NCBI GenBank assembly: GCA_017619675.1
Contig: JAFZRX010000016.1
Coordinates: 27,656 to 91,655 of the forward strand
Length of the DNA: 64,000 nt
Reading direction: 5' to 3'
From: Bacteroidales bacterium
GTDB taxonomy: Bacteria > Bacteroidota > Bacteroidia > Bacteroidales > UBA932
The translations under genes and the position numbers were made by a program. This document shows positions 1 through 9,142 of this stretch, in pieces. Position 1 is the stretch's first letter; the number at the start of each line of letters is the position of its first letter. The notes under the pieces were generated by a model. That model saw nothing but the letters and a program-made list of their open reading frames with translations, was not told the origin of the DNA and ran no database searches.

Positions 1-290
1 AGTGCAGTGTTAACAAAGATCTTACGAGCCCAGCCCTCAAAGGACCCTGTCCCCGAATAGCTGTCCAGCTTGGAAAATAAAGTGACAAATCCGTCTTGTA
101 AGACGTCCTCTGCCTGCTCACGGTTGTTCATGTATCTGAGACACACCGAAAACATCTTTGGCGCCAGTTGCTCGTAGAGTTTTCTCTGGGCTTTCCGGTC
201 TCCTTGGAGACAGGCCTTGATGAGACGGTCAGACGGATTGTCTTTATCCTTCCGAGTGTTAAGATGCAATTCTAAAGAGAAATGTTGCAT
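1..290 (-). CDS. ECF-type RNA polymerase sigma factor, N-terminal part (runs off the left edge)
   Basis: Reading the minus strand from the ATG at 290 gives about 96 residues open to the window edge. The protein has the sigma-70 region 2 pattern: SDRLIKACLQGDRKAQRKLY, then FSVCLRYMNNREQAEDVLQD, then GSFEGWARKIFVNTA. The DVLQD segment is the core-polymerase-binding part of region 2. Region 4 lies outside the window. It diverges from the TPR gene at 367. No exact TAnnTTTG box was found for it in the 60 bases between them. ECF factors usually respond to envelope or nutrient signals, but the target here is unknown. Confidence 0.88.
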   Translation of the reverse strand, partial: MQHFSLELHLNTRKDKDNPSDRLIKACLQGDRKAQRKLYEQLAPKMFSVCLRYMNNREQAEDVLQDGFVTLFSKLDSYSGTGSFEGWARKIFVNTA

Positions 291-352
291 AATCTCACTC
301 AAGATTGACGTTATCTTGGCACTAAATTAGTTAAAAAAACTGTGAAATATGC

Positions 353-360
353 TATTTTTG
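353..360 (+). promoter_or_regulatory. TAnnTTTG -7 box for the TPR/envC-like pair
   Basis: TATTTTTG matches the Bacteroidota -7 consensus. Only 6 bases separate it from the ATG at 367, so the transcript would start at or next to the start codon. No exact TTTG is seen at -33. Confidence 0.55.
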
Positions 361-366
361 CAGGTG

Positions 367-1923
367 ATGAAAAGAAGATTCCTTATCGCCATAATCATAT
401 GTGCCTTGTGCTCAGGGCCTCTGCTTCGTGCCCAGAACCTTCAGCCAAGGGTGGAGTACAATTTCATCGAGGCGGTATCCATGTACGACAACGGGGACTT
501 CGAGGGCGCGCGCAAACTGCTCACCGCCCTTGTCAGGATATCCCCGCAGGATGACGCCATCAACTATTACCTGGGCCTCTGCAACTTCGCGCTCAGGGAT
601 GCCGAAGGCGCGGAAACCTATCTCTCCCGCGCCAGGCAGCTGGATCCGGACAATTACTGGTACAACGACCGCCTGGCGGCTCTTTATGCCGCAACAGGGC
701 AGGTGGAGAAAGCCGTAGAGATATACGAGGACATGGTGCAGCGCTTCCCCAAGAAATCTGACCCATATTACGCCCTGGTGAACATGTACGCCAGCCTTGA
801 CCGTACGGACAAGATGACGGAGGTGCTGGAGCGCATCACGGAAAGGTCCGGGGAATCCCCCCAGATATACACAATGCAGGGCGACGCCAACATGGCCGCC
901 TACGAGGACTCCGTAGCCATGGTCTACTACGACAAGGCCCTGGAACTGGATCCGGACTACGCCCCCGCGCTGCTGGGCAAGGCGGAAGGACTCCGCATGA
1001 GGCGCCGCTACGACGAGTACTTCCAGTACCTGTCAAAGTACATGGCATCCGACTATGTGATGCCGCAGGGCAAGACGGACTATCTCCAGACCCTCTACCA
1101 CAACATGGACGGGCGCTTCTTCCAGAATTTCAAGCCCCAGTTGGACAGCCTTGCAACCACCGTCGCCACCATGCACCCGCAGGACAGCACCGTCCTGCTG
1201 TGCCTTGGCTCCTATTACTACAGTACCGGCAGGCCGGAGGAGGCCAGGGATTACCTGGTCCGCAACGTGGACCTCTATCCTGACAGTTATTCCGCCAGGG
1301 TTATGTACGTGCAGTTCCTCTCCTATACCGGAGCGCTGGAGGAGATGGCGGGGGAGTGCGAGAAAGCCTATGAGCAGTTCCCGTTCGAGCCCGCGTTCCT
1401 GGAGTACAAGATAATGGCTTACTACAACCTGCAGGACTATCAGGGTGCCATCAGGGAGGCGGAGCGCATGCTGAGCCTCTATCCCAATGATCCTGAGCGA
1501 AAACTGAGCGCCTATTCCACCCTGGGAGACATGTATTACAGGACTGGGGACCTCAAGAGCTGCTTCGACGTCTATGAAAAGGCCCTGAAGATAGACCCTG
1601 ACAACGCCCTCGTGCTGAACAATTACGCATATTTCATGTGCCTCATGGGCAAGAACCTGTCAAAGGCGTACAAGATGAGCAAGAAGGCGGTTGACCTCGA
1701 GCCGGACAATTCCTCCTACCTGGACACCATAGGCTGGATCCTCCACCTGCGCGGCAAGGACGCTGACGCCAAGACATACTTCAAGAAAGCCATGATATAC
1801 GGCGGAAAGGACAGTTACGAGTGCCTCCACCATTACGCCCAGGTACTGGAGAAACTGGGAGAGACTGAACTGAGCAAGTATTATTACGACCTGGCCGCCC
1901 AGAAACAGGCCGAAACAGAATAA
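367..1923 (+). CDS. TPR-repeat secreted protein
   Basis: 518 residues. A signal peptide (MKRRFLIAIIICALCSGPLLRAQ) is followed almost entirely by tetratricopeptide repeats, for example around residues 30-160 and 360-480, with typical A-x-x-Y-x-x-A-L-x-L-P patterns. TPR arrays are protein-binding scaffolds, here in the periplasm. The ATG at 367 is preferred over one at 349 because 349 lies upstream of the -7 box and a good signal peptide starts at 367. One base separates its stop from the GTG of the EnvC-like gene, so the two are probably co-translated and may act together in cell wall remodelling. The exact partner cannot be read from sequence. Confidence 0.85.
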   Translation: MKRRFLIAIIICALCSGPLLRAQNLQPRVEYNFIEAVSMYDNGDFEGARKLLTALVRISPQDDAINYYLGLCNFALRDAEGAETYLSRARQLDPDNYWYNDRLAALYAATGQVEKAVEIYEDMVQRFPKKSDPYYALVNMYASLDRTDKMTEVLERITERSGESPQIYTMQGDANMAAYEDSVAMVYYDKALELDPDYAPALLGKAEGLRMRRRYDEYFQYLSKYMASDYVMPQGKTDYLQTLYHNMDGRFFQNFKPQLDSLATTVATMHPQDSTVLLCLGSYYYSTGRPEEARDYLVRNVDLYPDSYSARVMYVQFLSYTGALEEMAGECEKAYEQFPFEPAFLEYKIMAYYNLQDYQGAIREAERMLSLYPNDPERKLSAYSTLGDMYYRTGDLKSCFDVYEKALKIDPDNALVLNNYAYFMCLMGKNLSKAYKMSKKAVDLEPDNSSYLDTIGWILHLRGKDADAKTYFKKAMIYGGKDSYECLHHYAQVLEKLGETELSKYYYDLAAQKQAETE

Positions 1924-1924
1924 A

Positions 1925-3103
1925 GTGAGAAGACTATTTCCCATATTTGCGACTGCCGCGCTGGTGCTCCTGGGCACCGGGGCTTTCGCCCAGACCCAGC
2001 AGCAGCTCAGTGAGCGCGAGCGTCTGGAAAAGGAAATAGCCATCCTGGACGACCAGCTCAAGGCGAACTCCACGCAGAGCGCCAACGCCCTCTCGCAGCT
2101 CTCCCTTGTGCAGAGCAAGATATCGGCGCGCCAGGCGCTGGTTAAGGAAAGCGACAGGGAAATCTCCACCATCAGTTCCAACATCACCTCCAAGCAGAAG
2201 CAGATTGACATCCAGCAGCAGAAACTGGATACCATGACCGTATACTACACCCGTCTGGTGAAGAACGCCTACAAGAACCGCGACTCCCGCATCTGGTACA
2301 TGTACATCCTTGCCAGCGAGAACCTGGGCCAGGCTTCGCGCCGATACGGTTTCCTGCGCGACCTCTCCAACCAGATGAACATCCAGGCGGAGAAGATCAA
2401 GCAGACCAAGGCCGAACTGGAAACCCAGAAGGCTGAACTAGTGGAAATGCGCAGCGCCGCCCAGCGTCTCCGCAACCAGAGGGTCATAGAACTGGACAAC
2501 CTGCGCAAGGAGGAGGCTCAGGCCAAGGACCTGTCAAACCGCCTGAGCCGCGAGCGCTCCCGCTACCAGCAGCAGCTCAACCAGAAGAAGAAGGAGGCCC
2601 AGGCCCTTGAGGCCGAAATCAAGAAAGCCATTGCCGCCGCGGTGAAGGGCACTTCCAAGACCCCGGCTGCACCCATAGACTACACGCTTGCGGAAGAGTT
2701 CGTCTCCAACCGGGGCAAACTGCCGTGGCCGGCAGAGGGCCCGGTGGTGGCCAGGTTCGGCAAGCAGTACCACGCCGTCTACAAGAACCTCCAGCTTCCT
2801 GACAACAACGGAGTCACCATAGCCGTGGCCCCCGACGCCCAGGTCAAGGCCGTCTTCAACGGCACCGTGAGCCAGATAGCCATCTTCCCGGGCTATCACC
2901 AGTGCATCCTGGTCCAGCACGGCAACTACTTCACCCTCTACACAAAGATGAAGACCGTGAACGTGAAAGCCGGAGACAAAGTAACCACCGGTCAGGTGCT
3001 TGGCACGGTGGATACAATAAACGGAGAAACAGTCTTCCATTTCGAGATTTGGAATGAAAAGACTGTTCCCCAGAATCCTGAGACCTGGCTCAGGCCAAGA
3101 TAA
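1925..3103 (+). CDS. EnvC-like periplasmic protein with coiled coil and degenerate LytM (M23) domain
   Basis: 392 residues, GTG start one base after the preceding stop. Signal peptide 1-23, long coiled coil about 28-240, C-terminal M23/LytM-like domain about 270-392. In active M23 peptidases zinc is held by HxGxD, HL and HxH motifs. Here the first is NNGVT, the second is KM after LYT, and only the last H of HFEIW remains. The domain is therefore probably not a peptidase. EnvC of E. coli is similar: it has lost zinc ligands and activates cell-wall amidases. By analogy this protein likely activates an amidase at division. It ends 3 bases from the convergent phosphopantetheinyl transferase gene. 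Confidence 0.85.
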   Translation: MRRLFPIFATAALVLLGTGAFAQTQQQLSERERLEKEIAILDDQLKANSTQSANALSQLSLVQSKISARQALVKESDREISTISSNITSKQKQIDIQQQKLDTMTVYYTRLVKNAYKNRDSRIWYMYILASENLGQASRRYGFLRDLSNQMNIQAEKIKQTKAELETQKAELVEMRSAAQRLRNQRVIELDNLRKEEAQAKDLSNRLSRERSRYQQQLNQKKKEAQALEAEIKKAIAAAVKGTSKTPAAPIDYTLAEEFVSNRGKLPWPAEGPVVARFGKQYHAVYKNLQLPDNNGVTIAVAPDAQVKAVFNGTVSQIAIFPGYHQCILVQHGNYFTLYTKMKTVNVKAGDKVTTGQVLGTVDTINGETVFHFEIWNEKTVPQNPETWLRPR

Positions 3104-3106
3104 TCC

Positions 3107-3757
3107 TTATTCTGATACTACCCAGACAAGTACGTGATTGTCAAAGGTCATGTATGAGAGTTCGTACTCTTCCTCGTAGCCGTCCTTGCCTATGAAGGTT
3201 GCCTCGAGTTCGCCGTCGTCGCGCGGGCGGAACCGCTCGACCTCAATCTGCTCCGCAAAGTTCACGTGGTATTGTCCAAGCATCTTGTAGATGGCTTCCT
3301 TGGCGCACCAGTAGATGGCCAGCTGCTCGTTGCGGTCCGTGCCGTCGTCTTCAAGATCGTCGATCTCGTCCTCTGAGAGGGCCTTTTTCTCTACGGCGGA
3401 GAAATCCCTGGAGAGAGATTCTATGTCAATGCCAACTTCCTGGTTGTCGTTCAGGATCATTGCCACGTAGTTCTCCGTATGGGTAATGCTGATGTTCGTT
3501 ACGCAGTTCTCGATGTAAGGCTTGCCGTTGTCGTGGTGGCTAAGGTAAACCTTCTCCTCGAACATTGCGTCCAGCAATGCCCTTACCGCATATTTCTGCT
3601 TGCGCAGCGATTCGTTCTTGATATAGGAAATCTCTTCCAGTTCGTCTGTAGGAACCGATGTGATCCTTGCCAGTTCCTCTTCTGTTTCAGTAATGTGCCA
3701 AACCCCCAAGCGCGATCGCGCGGGGTCATCAAGGTCTTTTGTTAGAAATAGTGCCAT
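3107..3757 (-). CDS. 4'-phosphopantetheinyl transferase superfamily protein
   Basis: 216 residues. It transfers the phosphopantetheine arm of CoA to a serine of an acyl or peptidyl carrier protein. The family signatures are present: GIDIE at 109-113 (magnesium-binding D111) and WCAKEAIYK at 150-158 (E154, K158). Its length fits the Sfp/AcpT-like group and not the short AcpS group. No carrier protein gene is nearby, so it may serve the housekeeping ACP or a distant pathway. A TATATTTG box lies 19 bases upstream of the ATG. Confidence 0.88.
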   Translation of the reverse strand: MALFLTKDLDDPARSRLGVWHITETEEELARITSVPTDELEEISYIKNESLRKQKYAVRALLDAMFEEKVYLSHHDNGKPYIENCVTNISITHTENYVAMILNDNQEVGIDIESLSRDFSAVEKKALSEDEIDDLEDDGTDRNEQLAIYWCAKEAIYKMLGQYHVNFAEQIEVERFRPRDDGELEATFIGKDGYEEEYELSYMTFDNHVLVWVVSE

Positions 3758-3776
3758 AAATAGTTTTATAACGCCA

Positions 3777-3784
3777 CAAATATA
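3777..3784 (-). promoter_or_regulatory. TATATTTG -7 box for the phosphopantetheinyl transferase gene
   Basis: CAAATATA on the plus strand reads TATATTTG on the minus strand. It lies 19 bases before the ATG at 3757. A CAAA at 3802-3805 (TTTG on minus) could be the -33 element, though its 17-bp spacing is shorter than usual. Confidence 0.6.
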
Positions 3785-3814
3785 GTCATTTTTCGGATTT
3801 CCAAAAAAATGAGG

Positions 3815-4858
3815 TTATTTGTTGCGCTTTTCTATGGTGAACCAGCCTTCGTCGTCCCAGACAAGGTTGCCTACGAAGAGCTTGGAGGCGCCGTTGTCAG
3901 CGATGGTGTATGCGTGGGCCACCAGGATGTCCTCTCCGTCATATGTGTATGCGGCGCAGTGGCCTATGGCTACGTAATCGTCAGAAGTGGAGGCGATCAC
4001 GGTGCCGCCGCCACGGGTGAGGCTGACGCCGTCCTTGTCAAGGTAGGGGCCCTTCACGTCCTTGGAGCGGCCCACCACAATCTTATAGTCAGAATTGATT
4101 CCGCGGCAGCAGTAGTCGTAGGATACCAGCAGGTAGTACCAGTCGCCCTTCTTGAAGATGAAGGGGGCCTCCACTGCGCCGTCACCAGGGTCGTTGTCCT
4201 CCAGGAAGAAGGCGCGCTCCCTTGCGCACACCGTCCTCCACTCCTGCGGCTCCGCAACCGCGCTCATGTCCTTGGTGAGCTTCACAAGCTTCATTCCGCT
4301 CCAGAAGGAGCCGAAGTCCATCCACGGGTCTCCGTTCTCGTCAATGACCACGTTGGGGTCGATGGCGTTCCACATGTCACGGAAAGGAACGCTCTCCACC
4401 AGCATGCCGCGGTCAACCCACTTGTAGTCCGGACTGTTGCGGTCAAGCGTCTTGTTGGTGGCGTGGCCGATCACGGAAGTGTTCTTGGCGAATGCCGATA
4501 CCGCATAGGTCAGGTGCCATTCTCCGTTATGGTAGATGATGTCCGGAGCCCAGTAGCTGCTGCCAAGGCCGTGCTCGCGGGGCCATGTGGGGAACTCGCC
4601 GCGGGCGAATACCTGTCCGTCATTCTCCCAGTTGACCAAGTCCTTTGACTTAATCACGCCGCCACCGGTGGTGAAAAGGTAGAACCAGTCGCCTTCTTTT
4701 GCCAGCACGGGGTCATGCGCGTTGGGGTTGGTGGTTACGGTTGGCGCTGCCGGGCGCTGCCCCTGGGGGGCTCCCTGAGGGGGATTTGCCGGCTGGGCCA
4801 GGGCCGATGCACATATGGAAAGGGCTGCCAGGATGATGATGGAATTGCGGAGTTTCAT
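3815..4858 (-). CDS. GH43 family glycosidase, arabinanase-like, secreted
   Basis: 347 residues with signal peptide MKLRNSIIILAALSICASALAQ. A five-bladed propeller of the GH43 type is indicated by AHDP (base D49), SYWAPD (about 102-106), AIDPNV (D168), FGSFWSG and GAVEAPFI (acid E230), plus GHC (H300). The layout resembles endo-1,5-alpha-L-arabinanases and related exo-enzymes, which cut arabinan side chains of pectin. A Pro/Gln-rich linker (about 22-40) follows the signal. It lies 50 bases downstream of lepA in the same direction and could be read from the lepA promoter. With the two GH54 genes it supports arabinan or arabinoxylan use. The exact substrate is an inference. Confidence 0.85.
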   Translation of the reverse strand: MKLRNSIIILAALSICASALAQPANPPQGAPQGQRPAAPTVTTNPNAHDPVLAKEGDWFYLFTTGGGVIKSKDLVNWENDGQVFARGEFPTWPREHGLGSSYWAPDIIYHNGEWHLTYAVSAFAKNTSVIGHATNKTLDRNSPDYKWVDRGMLVESVPFRDMWNAIDPNVVIDENGDPWMDFGSFWSGMKLVKLTKDMSAVAEPQEWRTVCARERAFFLEDNDPGDGAVEAPFIFKKGDWYYLLVSYDYCCRGINSDYKIVVGRSKDVKGPYLDKDGVSLTRGGGTVIASTSDDYVAIGHCAAYTYDGEDILVAHAYTIADNGASKLFVGNLVWDDEGWFTIEKRNK

Positions 4859-4908
4859 GGCTTTTATTGATTATGCGGTTAAAATCTTGTACAAGTTACA
4901 AAAAAATA

Positions 4909-6699
4909 TTAACTGTCCAGCTTGAGGACAGCCATAAATGCAGATTGGGGTACCTGGACGGTTCCAATCTGGCGCATGCGCTTCTTGCCTTCCTTCTGCT
5001 TCTCAAGCAGCTTGCGCTTGCGGGTCACGTCGCCGCCGTAACACTTGGCGGTGACGTCCTTGCGCACCTGCTTGACCGTCTCGCGCGCGATAATCTTGGC
5101 GCCGATGGCGGCCTGGATGGGGATGTCGAACTGCTGGCGCGGGATCAGGTCCTTTAGTTTAACGCACATCTTGCGCCCGAAGTCGTAGGCGTTGTCCTCG
5201 TGGATGAGGGTGGAAAGGGCGTCGGCCGGCTCGCCGTTAAGCAGGATGTCCAGCTTGACGAGCTTGGCCGGGCGGAAGCCCGTCATGTGGTAGTCGAAGG
5301 AGGCGTAGCCCTTGGAGATGGACTTCAGTTTGTCATAGAAGTCGAAGACTATCTCCGAAAGGGGCATGTCGTAGTTCAGTTCCACGCGGTCCGCCGTGAT
5401 GTAGTGCTGGCTCCTGAGGGTGCCCCTCTTGTCCAGGCACAGTTTCATTATGGGCCCGAAGAATTCCGTCTTGGAAATGATCTGGGCGCGGATATACGGC
5501 TCTTCGATATGGTCTATCAGGGTGGGGGCGGGCAGCCCGGAAGGGTTGTGCACGTCAATCACCTCCCCCTGGGTGGTGTATACCTTATATGAAACGTTGG
5601 GCACGGTGGTGATCACGTCCATGTCGAACTCCCTGAAAAGCCTCTCCTGGACTATTTCCAGGTGCAGGAGGCCCAGGAAGCCGCAGCGGAAGCCCGAACC
5701 CAGTGCCAGGGAACTCTCAGGCTCGTACACGAACGAAGCGTCGTTCAGCTGGAATTTCTCCAGTGTGGTGCGGAGTTCTTCGAACTTGTCCGCCTGCACC
5801 GGATACATTCCCGCGAACACCATGGGCTTCACCTCCTCGAATCCGGCGATGGCCTCAGAGCAGGGGTTGTCCACGTGGGTGATGGTGTCTCCCACCTTCA
5901 CCTCCGTGGCGTTCTTTATGCCCGATATGATGTACCCCACGTCACCGCAGTCCACCTGTCCCGTGGGGATGAGCTTCATCTTGAGGACGCCCACCTCGTC
6001 CGCCACGTACTCCATCCCGGTATTGAAGAACTTCACGTTGTCTCCCTTGCGGATGGAGCCGTTCTTGATCTTGAAGTAGGCGATGATGCCGCGGAAGGAG
6101 TTGAACACGGAGTCGAAGATGAGGGCCTGCAGGGGAGCCTCCGGATCCCCCTGCGGGGCCGGAATCTTCTCCACGATGGCGTCCAGGATGGGGGCTACGC
6201 CTTCGCCCGTGCGGGCGGAGATCTTGAACACGTCCTCCGGATCGCAGCCTATGAGGTCGCAGATCTGGTCCGTGACCACGTCTATCTGGGCGGACTCCAT
6301 GTCTATCTTGTTCAGGATGGGGATGATCTCCAGGTTATGGTCTATGGCCTGGTACAGGTTGGAGATTGTCTGCGCCTGGATGCCCTGGGAAGCGTCCACC
6401 ACCAGGAGGGCGCCTTCGCAGGAGGCTATGGAGCGGGACACTTCGTACGAGAAGTCCACGTGGCCCGGAGTGTCTATCAGGTTCAATTTGTATGTCTCTC
6501 CCTTGTATGGGTAGAGCATCTGTATGGCGTGGCTCTTTATGGTGATGCCCTTTTCTTTCTCAAGGTCCATGTCGTCCAGCACTTGGTTCTCCATGTCCCT
6601 CTCGCTGAGGGTGCTGGTAAGTTCCAGGAGCCTGTCGGCAAGGGTGCTCTTGCCGTGGTCGATATGGGCTATAATGCAGAAATTGCGGATGTGCTTCAT
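4909..6699 (-). CDS. lepA: Elongation factor 4 (LepA)
   Basis: 596 residues, the usual length. It is a ribosome-dependent GTPase proposed to back-translocate or help initiation and assembly. The P-loop AHIDHGKST is at 11-19, DTPGH at 76-80 and NKID at 130-133. The LepA-specific C-terminal region ends in the typical [18 protein letters not shown] block, then VLKLDS. The ATG at 6699 is 18 bases after a TATATTTG box. It diverges from the transketolase operon. Confidence 0.98.
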   Translation of the reverse strand: MKHIRNFCIIAHIDHGKSTLADRLLELTSTLSERDMENQVLDDMDLEKEKGITIKSHAIQMLYPYKGETYKLNLIDTPGHVDFSYEVSRSIASCEGALLVVDASQGIQAQTISNLYQAIDHNLEIIPILNKIDMESAQIDVVTDQICDLIGCDPEDVFKISARTGEGVAPILDAIVEKIPAPQGDPEAPLQALIFDSVFNSFRGIIAYFKIKNGSIRKGDNVKFFNTGMEYVADEVGVLKMKLIPTGQVDCGDVGYIISGIKNATEVKVGDTITHVDNPCSEAIAGFEEVKPMVFAGMYPVQADKFEELRTTLEKFQLNDASFVYEPESSLALGSGFRCGFLGLLHLEIVQERLFREFDMDVITTVPNVSYKVYTTQGEVIDVHNPSGLPAPTLIDHIEEPYIRAQIISKTEFFGPIMKLCLDKRGTLRSQHYITADRVELNYDMPLSEIVFDFYDKLKSISKGYASFDYHMTGFRPAKLVKLDILLNGEPADALSTLIHEDNAYDFGRKMCVKLKDLIPRQQFDIPIQAAIGAKIIARETVKQVRKDVTAKCYGGDVTRKRKLLEKQKEGKKRMRQIGTVQVPQSAFMAVLKLDS

Positions 6700-6717
6700 T
6701 CCTCAGCGAATTATATG

Positions 6718-6725
6718 CAAATATA
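6718..6725 (-). promoter_or_regulatory. TATATTTG -7 box for lepA
   Basis: CAAATATA on plus reads TATATTTG on minus, ending 18 bases before the lepA ATG. It lies back-to-back with the transketolase -7 box at 6740-6747; 14 bp separate the two. Confidence 0.65.
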
Positions 6726-6739
6726 CGGTTAAATTTTGT

Positions 6740-6747
6740 TAACTTTG
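6740..6747 (+). promoter_or_regulatory. TAACTTTG -7 box for the transketolase operon
   Basis: TAACTTTG matches TAnnTTTG and lies 33 bases before the ATG at 6781. A near-consensus TATG at 6714-6717 is at the right distance for -33. Confidence 0.6.
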
Positions 6748-6780
6748 TAGACTAACGAAATTATACATAATAATATAAAT

Positions 6781-7626
6781 ATGGCAACAGTTATCGAATT
6801 ACAGAAAATTGCTTCACAGGTACGCCGTGACATCGTCAGGATGGTGACGGCTTCCAAATCCGGCCACCCGGGCGGATCTCTCGGAAGCACGGACATCATG
6901 ACCGTACTGTTCTTCAACGAGATGAAGCAAGACCCTAAGACCTGGACCCGCGACGCAAAGGGTCAGGATGCGTTTATCCTTTCCGCCGGCCACATGGCAC
7001 CGGTTTATTATTCAGTACTGGCAAGGGCCGGTTACTTCCCCAAGGAAGAACTGGGCACCCTGCGCAAGTTCGGTTCCCGCCTCCAGGGACACCCCTCGGT
7101 GGAGCGCGGCCTTCCGGGCGTATTCCTGCCTTCAGGATCCCTGGGACAGGGTCTGGCAGCAGCGGCCGGCATCGCCCTTGGAAAGAAGCTTGACAAGGAA
7201 GACAACAACGTTTACGTGCTCTGCGGAGACGGAGAGAGCGAGGAAGGCGAGATCTGGGAGTCCGGAATGTTCGCCGTTCACCACAAGCTTGACAACCTCA
7301 TCGCAATGACAGACGTCAACGGCCAGCAGATAGACGGCCCCACAAGTTCAGTTGCAGCAATCGCACCTCTGAACGAGAAGTGGAAGGCATTCGGCTGGAA
7401 CGTGATCGAGGCCGAGGGCAACGACATCCAGGCAATCATCGACGCCTTTGCGATGGCAAAGGCCAACAAGGGTTCCGGCAAGCCCACAATGATCCTCTTC
7501 AAGACCGAGATGGGTCACGGAGTGGACTTCATGGCAGGCACCCACAAGTGGCACGGCAAGGCCCCGTCACCGGAGCAGTGCGCAGAGGCCATGAAACAGC
7601 TGGAAGAGACATTGGGAGATTTTTAA
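6781..7626 (+). CDS. Transketolase, N-terminal (thiamine diphosphate-binding) subunit
   Basis: 281 residues. Transketolase moves two-carbon units between sugar phosphates in the non-oxidative pentose phosphate pathway. Here it is split in two genes. This one has SKSGHPGGSLGS (25-36) and the ThDP motif GDGESEEGE (149-157) ending in N180. The partner subunit follows 15 bases later, after an AAGGAG Shine-Dalgarno-like stretch that is uncommon in this phylum. Split transketolases occur in archaea and several bacterial lineages. Bacteroidota often also carry a full-length copy, which is not in this window. Confidence 0.95.
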   Translation: MATVIELQKIASQVRRDIVRMVTASKSGHPGGSLGSTDIMTVLFFNEMKQDPKTWTRDAKGQDAFILSAGHMAPVYYSVLARAGYFPKEELGTLRKFGSRLQGHPSVERGLPGVFLPSGSLGQGLAAAAGIALGKKLDKEDNNVYVLCGDGESEEGEIWESGMFAVHHKLDNLIAMTDVNGQQIDGPTSSVAAIAPLNEKWKAFGWNVIEAEGNDIQAIIDAFAMAKANKGSGKPTMILFKTEMGHGVDFMAGTHKWHGKAPSPEQCAEAMKQLEETLGDF

Positions 7627-7641
7627 TAAAGGAGAAGACTT

Positions 7642-8592
7642 ATGAAAAAGTATATAGACAGTGGTAAAATAGATACCAGAAGCGGCTTCGGCGTTGGACT
7701 TTACGAGGCCGGAAAGGCAGACTCAAGGGTAGTGGCCCTCACTGCAGACCTTAAAGGCTCCCTCAAGATGGACCAGTTCGCAGCCGAGTTCCCCGAGCGT
7801 TTCATCCAGTGCGGAATCGCGGAGAGCAACATGGTTGGCGCAGCCGCCGGACTTGCCGTTACCGGCAAGATTCCTTTCGTTGGCTCTTTCGCTGAGTTCG
7901 TATCGGGCCGCGTATATGACCAGGTACGCCAGGAAGTGGGCTACGGCCACACAAACGTGAAGATCGCTTCCTCACACGCGGGAATCACCCTGGGAGAGGA
8001 CGGAGCAACACACCAGACAATGGAGGACATCGCGCTCATGCGCGCAATCCCCGGAATGGTAGTCATCAATCCCTGCGACTTCAACCAGACCAAGCAGGCT
8101 ACAATCGCCGCCGCAAAGTACTACGGACCGGTTTACCTGCGTTTCGGCCGTCCTTCATGGCCCAACTTCACTCCTGACGAGCCGTTCGAGATTGGAAAGG
8201 CCTACATCATGAACGAGGGTTCCGACGTTACTATCATCGCATGCGGACACCTTGTATGGGAATCCATCAAGGCAGCCGAGGCCCTGGAGGCCGAAGGCAT
8301 CAGCGCGGAGGTGATCAACATCGCCACCATCAAACCTCTTGACGAGGCCGCCGTCCTGGCATCAGCTTTGAAGACAAAGGCTGTTGTGGTTGCCGAAGAG
8401 CACAACTCAGCCGGCGGAATCGGAGAACTGATCGCCGGTGTCCTCGCAAAGAGCGCCCCCACACCTATGGAGTTCCTCAACGGAGAGGACAAGTGGGGAC
8501 AGTCAGGAACACCTGCAGAGCTTCTCGCCGCTTACGGACTTGATGCCGCGCACATCGTTTTGGCAGCCAAGAAAGTAATCGCCAGGAAATAA
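7642..8592 (+). CDS. Transketolase, C-terminal (pyrimidine-binding) subunit
   Basis: 316 residues. It completes the split transketolase: the pyrimidine-binding domain carries the catalytic glutamate in QCGIAESNM (E61), followed by GEDGATHQTMEDIALMR and the C-terminal transketolase domain from about 190. Together with the gene at 6781 it would form the active alpha2beta2 enzyme. Its TAA stop is directly followed by the ATG of an ECF sigma factor, so these genes share a transcript. Confidence 0.95.
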   Translation: MKKYIDSGKIDTRSGFGVGLYEAGKADSRVVALTADLKGSLKMDQFAAEFPERFIQCGIAESNMVGAAAGLAVTGKIPFVGSFAEFVSGRVYDQVRQEVGYGHTNVKIASSHAGITLGEDGATHQTMEDIALMRAIPGMVVINPCDFNQTKQATIAAAKYYGPVYLRFGRPSWPNFTPDEPFEIGKAYIMNEGSDVTIIACGHLVWESIKAAEALEAEGISAEVINIATIKPLDEAAVLASALKTKAVVVAEEHNSAGGIGELIAGVLAKSAPTPMEFLNGEDKWGQSGTPAELLAAYGLDAAHIVLAAKKVIARK

Positions 8593-9111
8593 ATGACCCA
8601 GCAGGAGACCACCGACCTCTTCAATCAAATTGTGAAGGACTACAGCGAACGCCTTTACTGGCATGTTCGTGACATGGTGGGCTCGCACGACGACGCCAAC
8701 GACCTCCTGCAGGAAATTTTCATAAAGATATGGACTGCGCTTCCCTCCTTCAGGGGGGACGCGCAGTTGTTTACATGGGCGCACCGCATCGCCACGAATG
8801 AGACTCTGAACTTCCTGCGCAAGCAGAAAGTGCGCGCCGCGCTGTCCTTCGAGAAGATCTCCAACGCGCAGGACAGGATCGCTGACGATCCCTATTTCAA
8901 CGGCGGAGCGGCCGAGCAGCTCCTTGTAAAGGCCCTGAACAAACTTCCCGCAAAGCAGCGGGCGGTGTTTTCCATGCGCTATTACGACGATATGAAATAC
9001 GAGGACATAGCGCAGATAATGCACAGTTCCGTGGGCTCCCTGAAGGCCTCCTACCACATCGCTTACCAAAAAATTAAGGCGGAACTGAAAAATAATACAA
9101 TTGATTTTTAA
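8593..9111 (+). CDS. ECF-type RNA polymerase sigma factor
   Basis: 172 residues. Region 2 includes DDANDLLQEIFIKIWTALP (33-51) and WAHRIATNETLNFLRKQK. Region 4 is LPAKQRAVFSMRYYDDMKY followed by a helix-turn-helix ending YHIAYQKIK. The ATG abuts the stop codon of the transketolase subunit with no gap. The next two genes encode a one-pass membrane protein and a Spy/CpxP-like secreted protein, an arrangement that suggests an envelope-stress circuit. Its link to the transketolase operon may be simple read-through or joint control; sequence cannot decide. Confidence 0.93.
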   Translation: MTQQETTDLFNQIVKDYSERLYWHVRDMVGSHDDANDLLQEIFIKIWTALPSFRGDAQLFTWAHRIATNETLNFLRKQKVRAALSFEKISNAQDRIADDPYFNGGAAEQLLVKALNKLPAKQRAVFSMRYYDDMKYEDIAQIMHSSVGSLKASYHIAYQKIKAELKNNTIDF

Positions 9112-9142
9112 CCTTTTGCTTGATTTCTTGTCTAAAGACCGT

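Noticed and set aside
5662-6732. Plus-strand open frame of 356 codons opposite lepA
   Set aside because: lepA is certain on the minus strand; the antisense product is His/Val/Leu-rich without any fold pattern.
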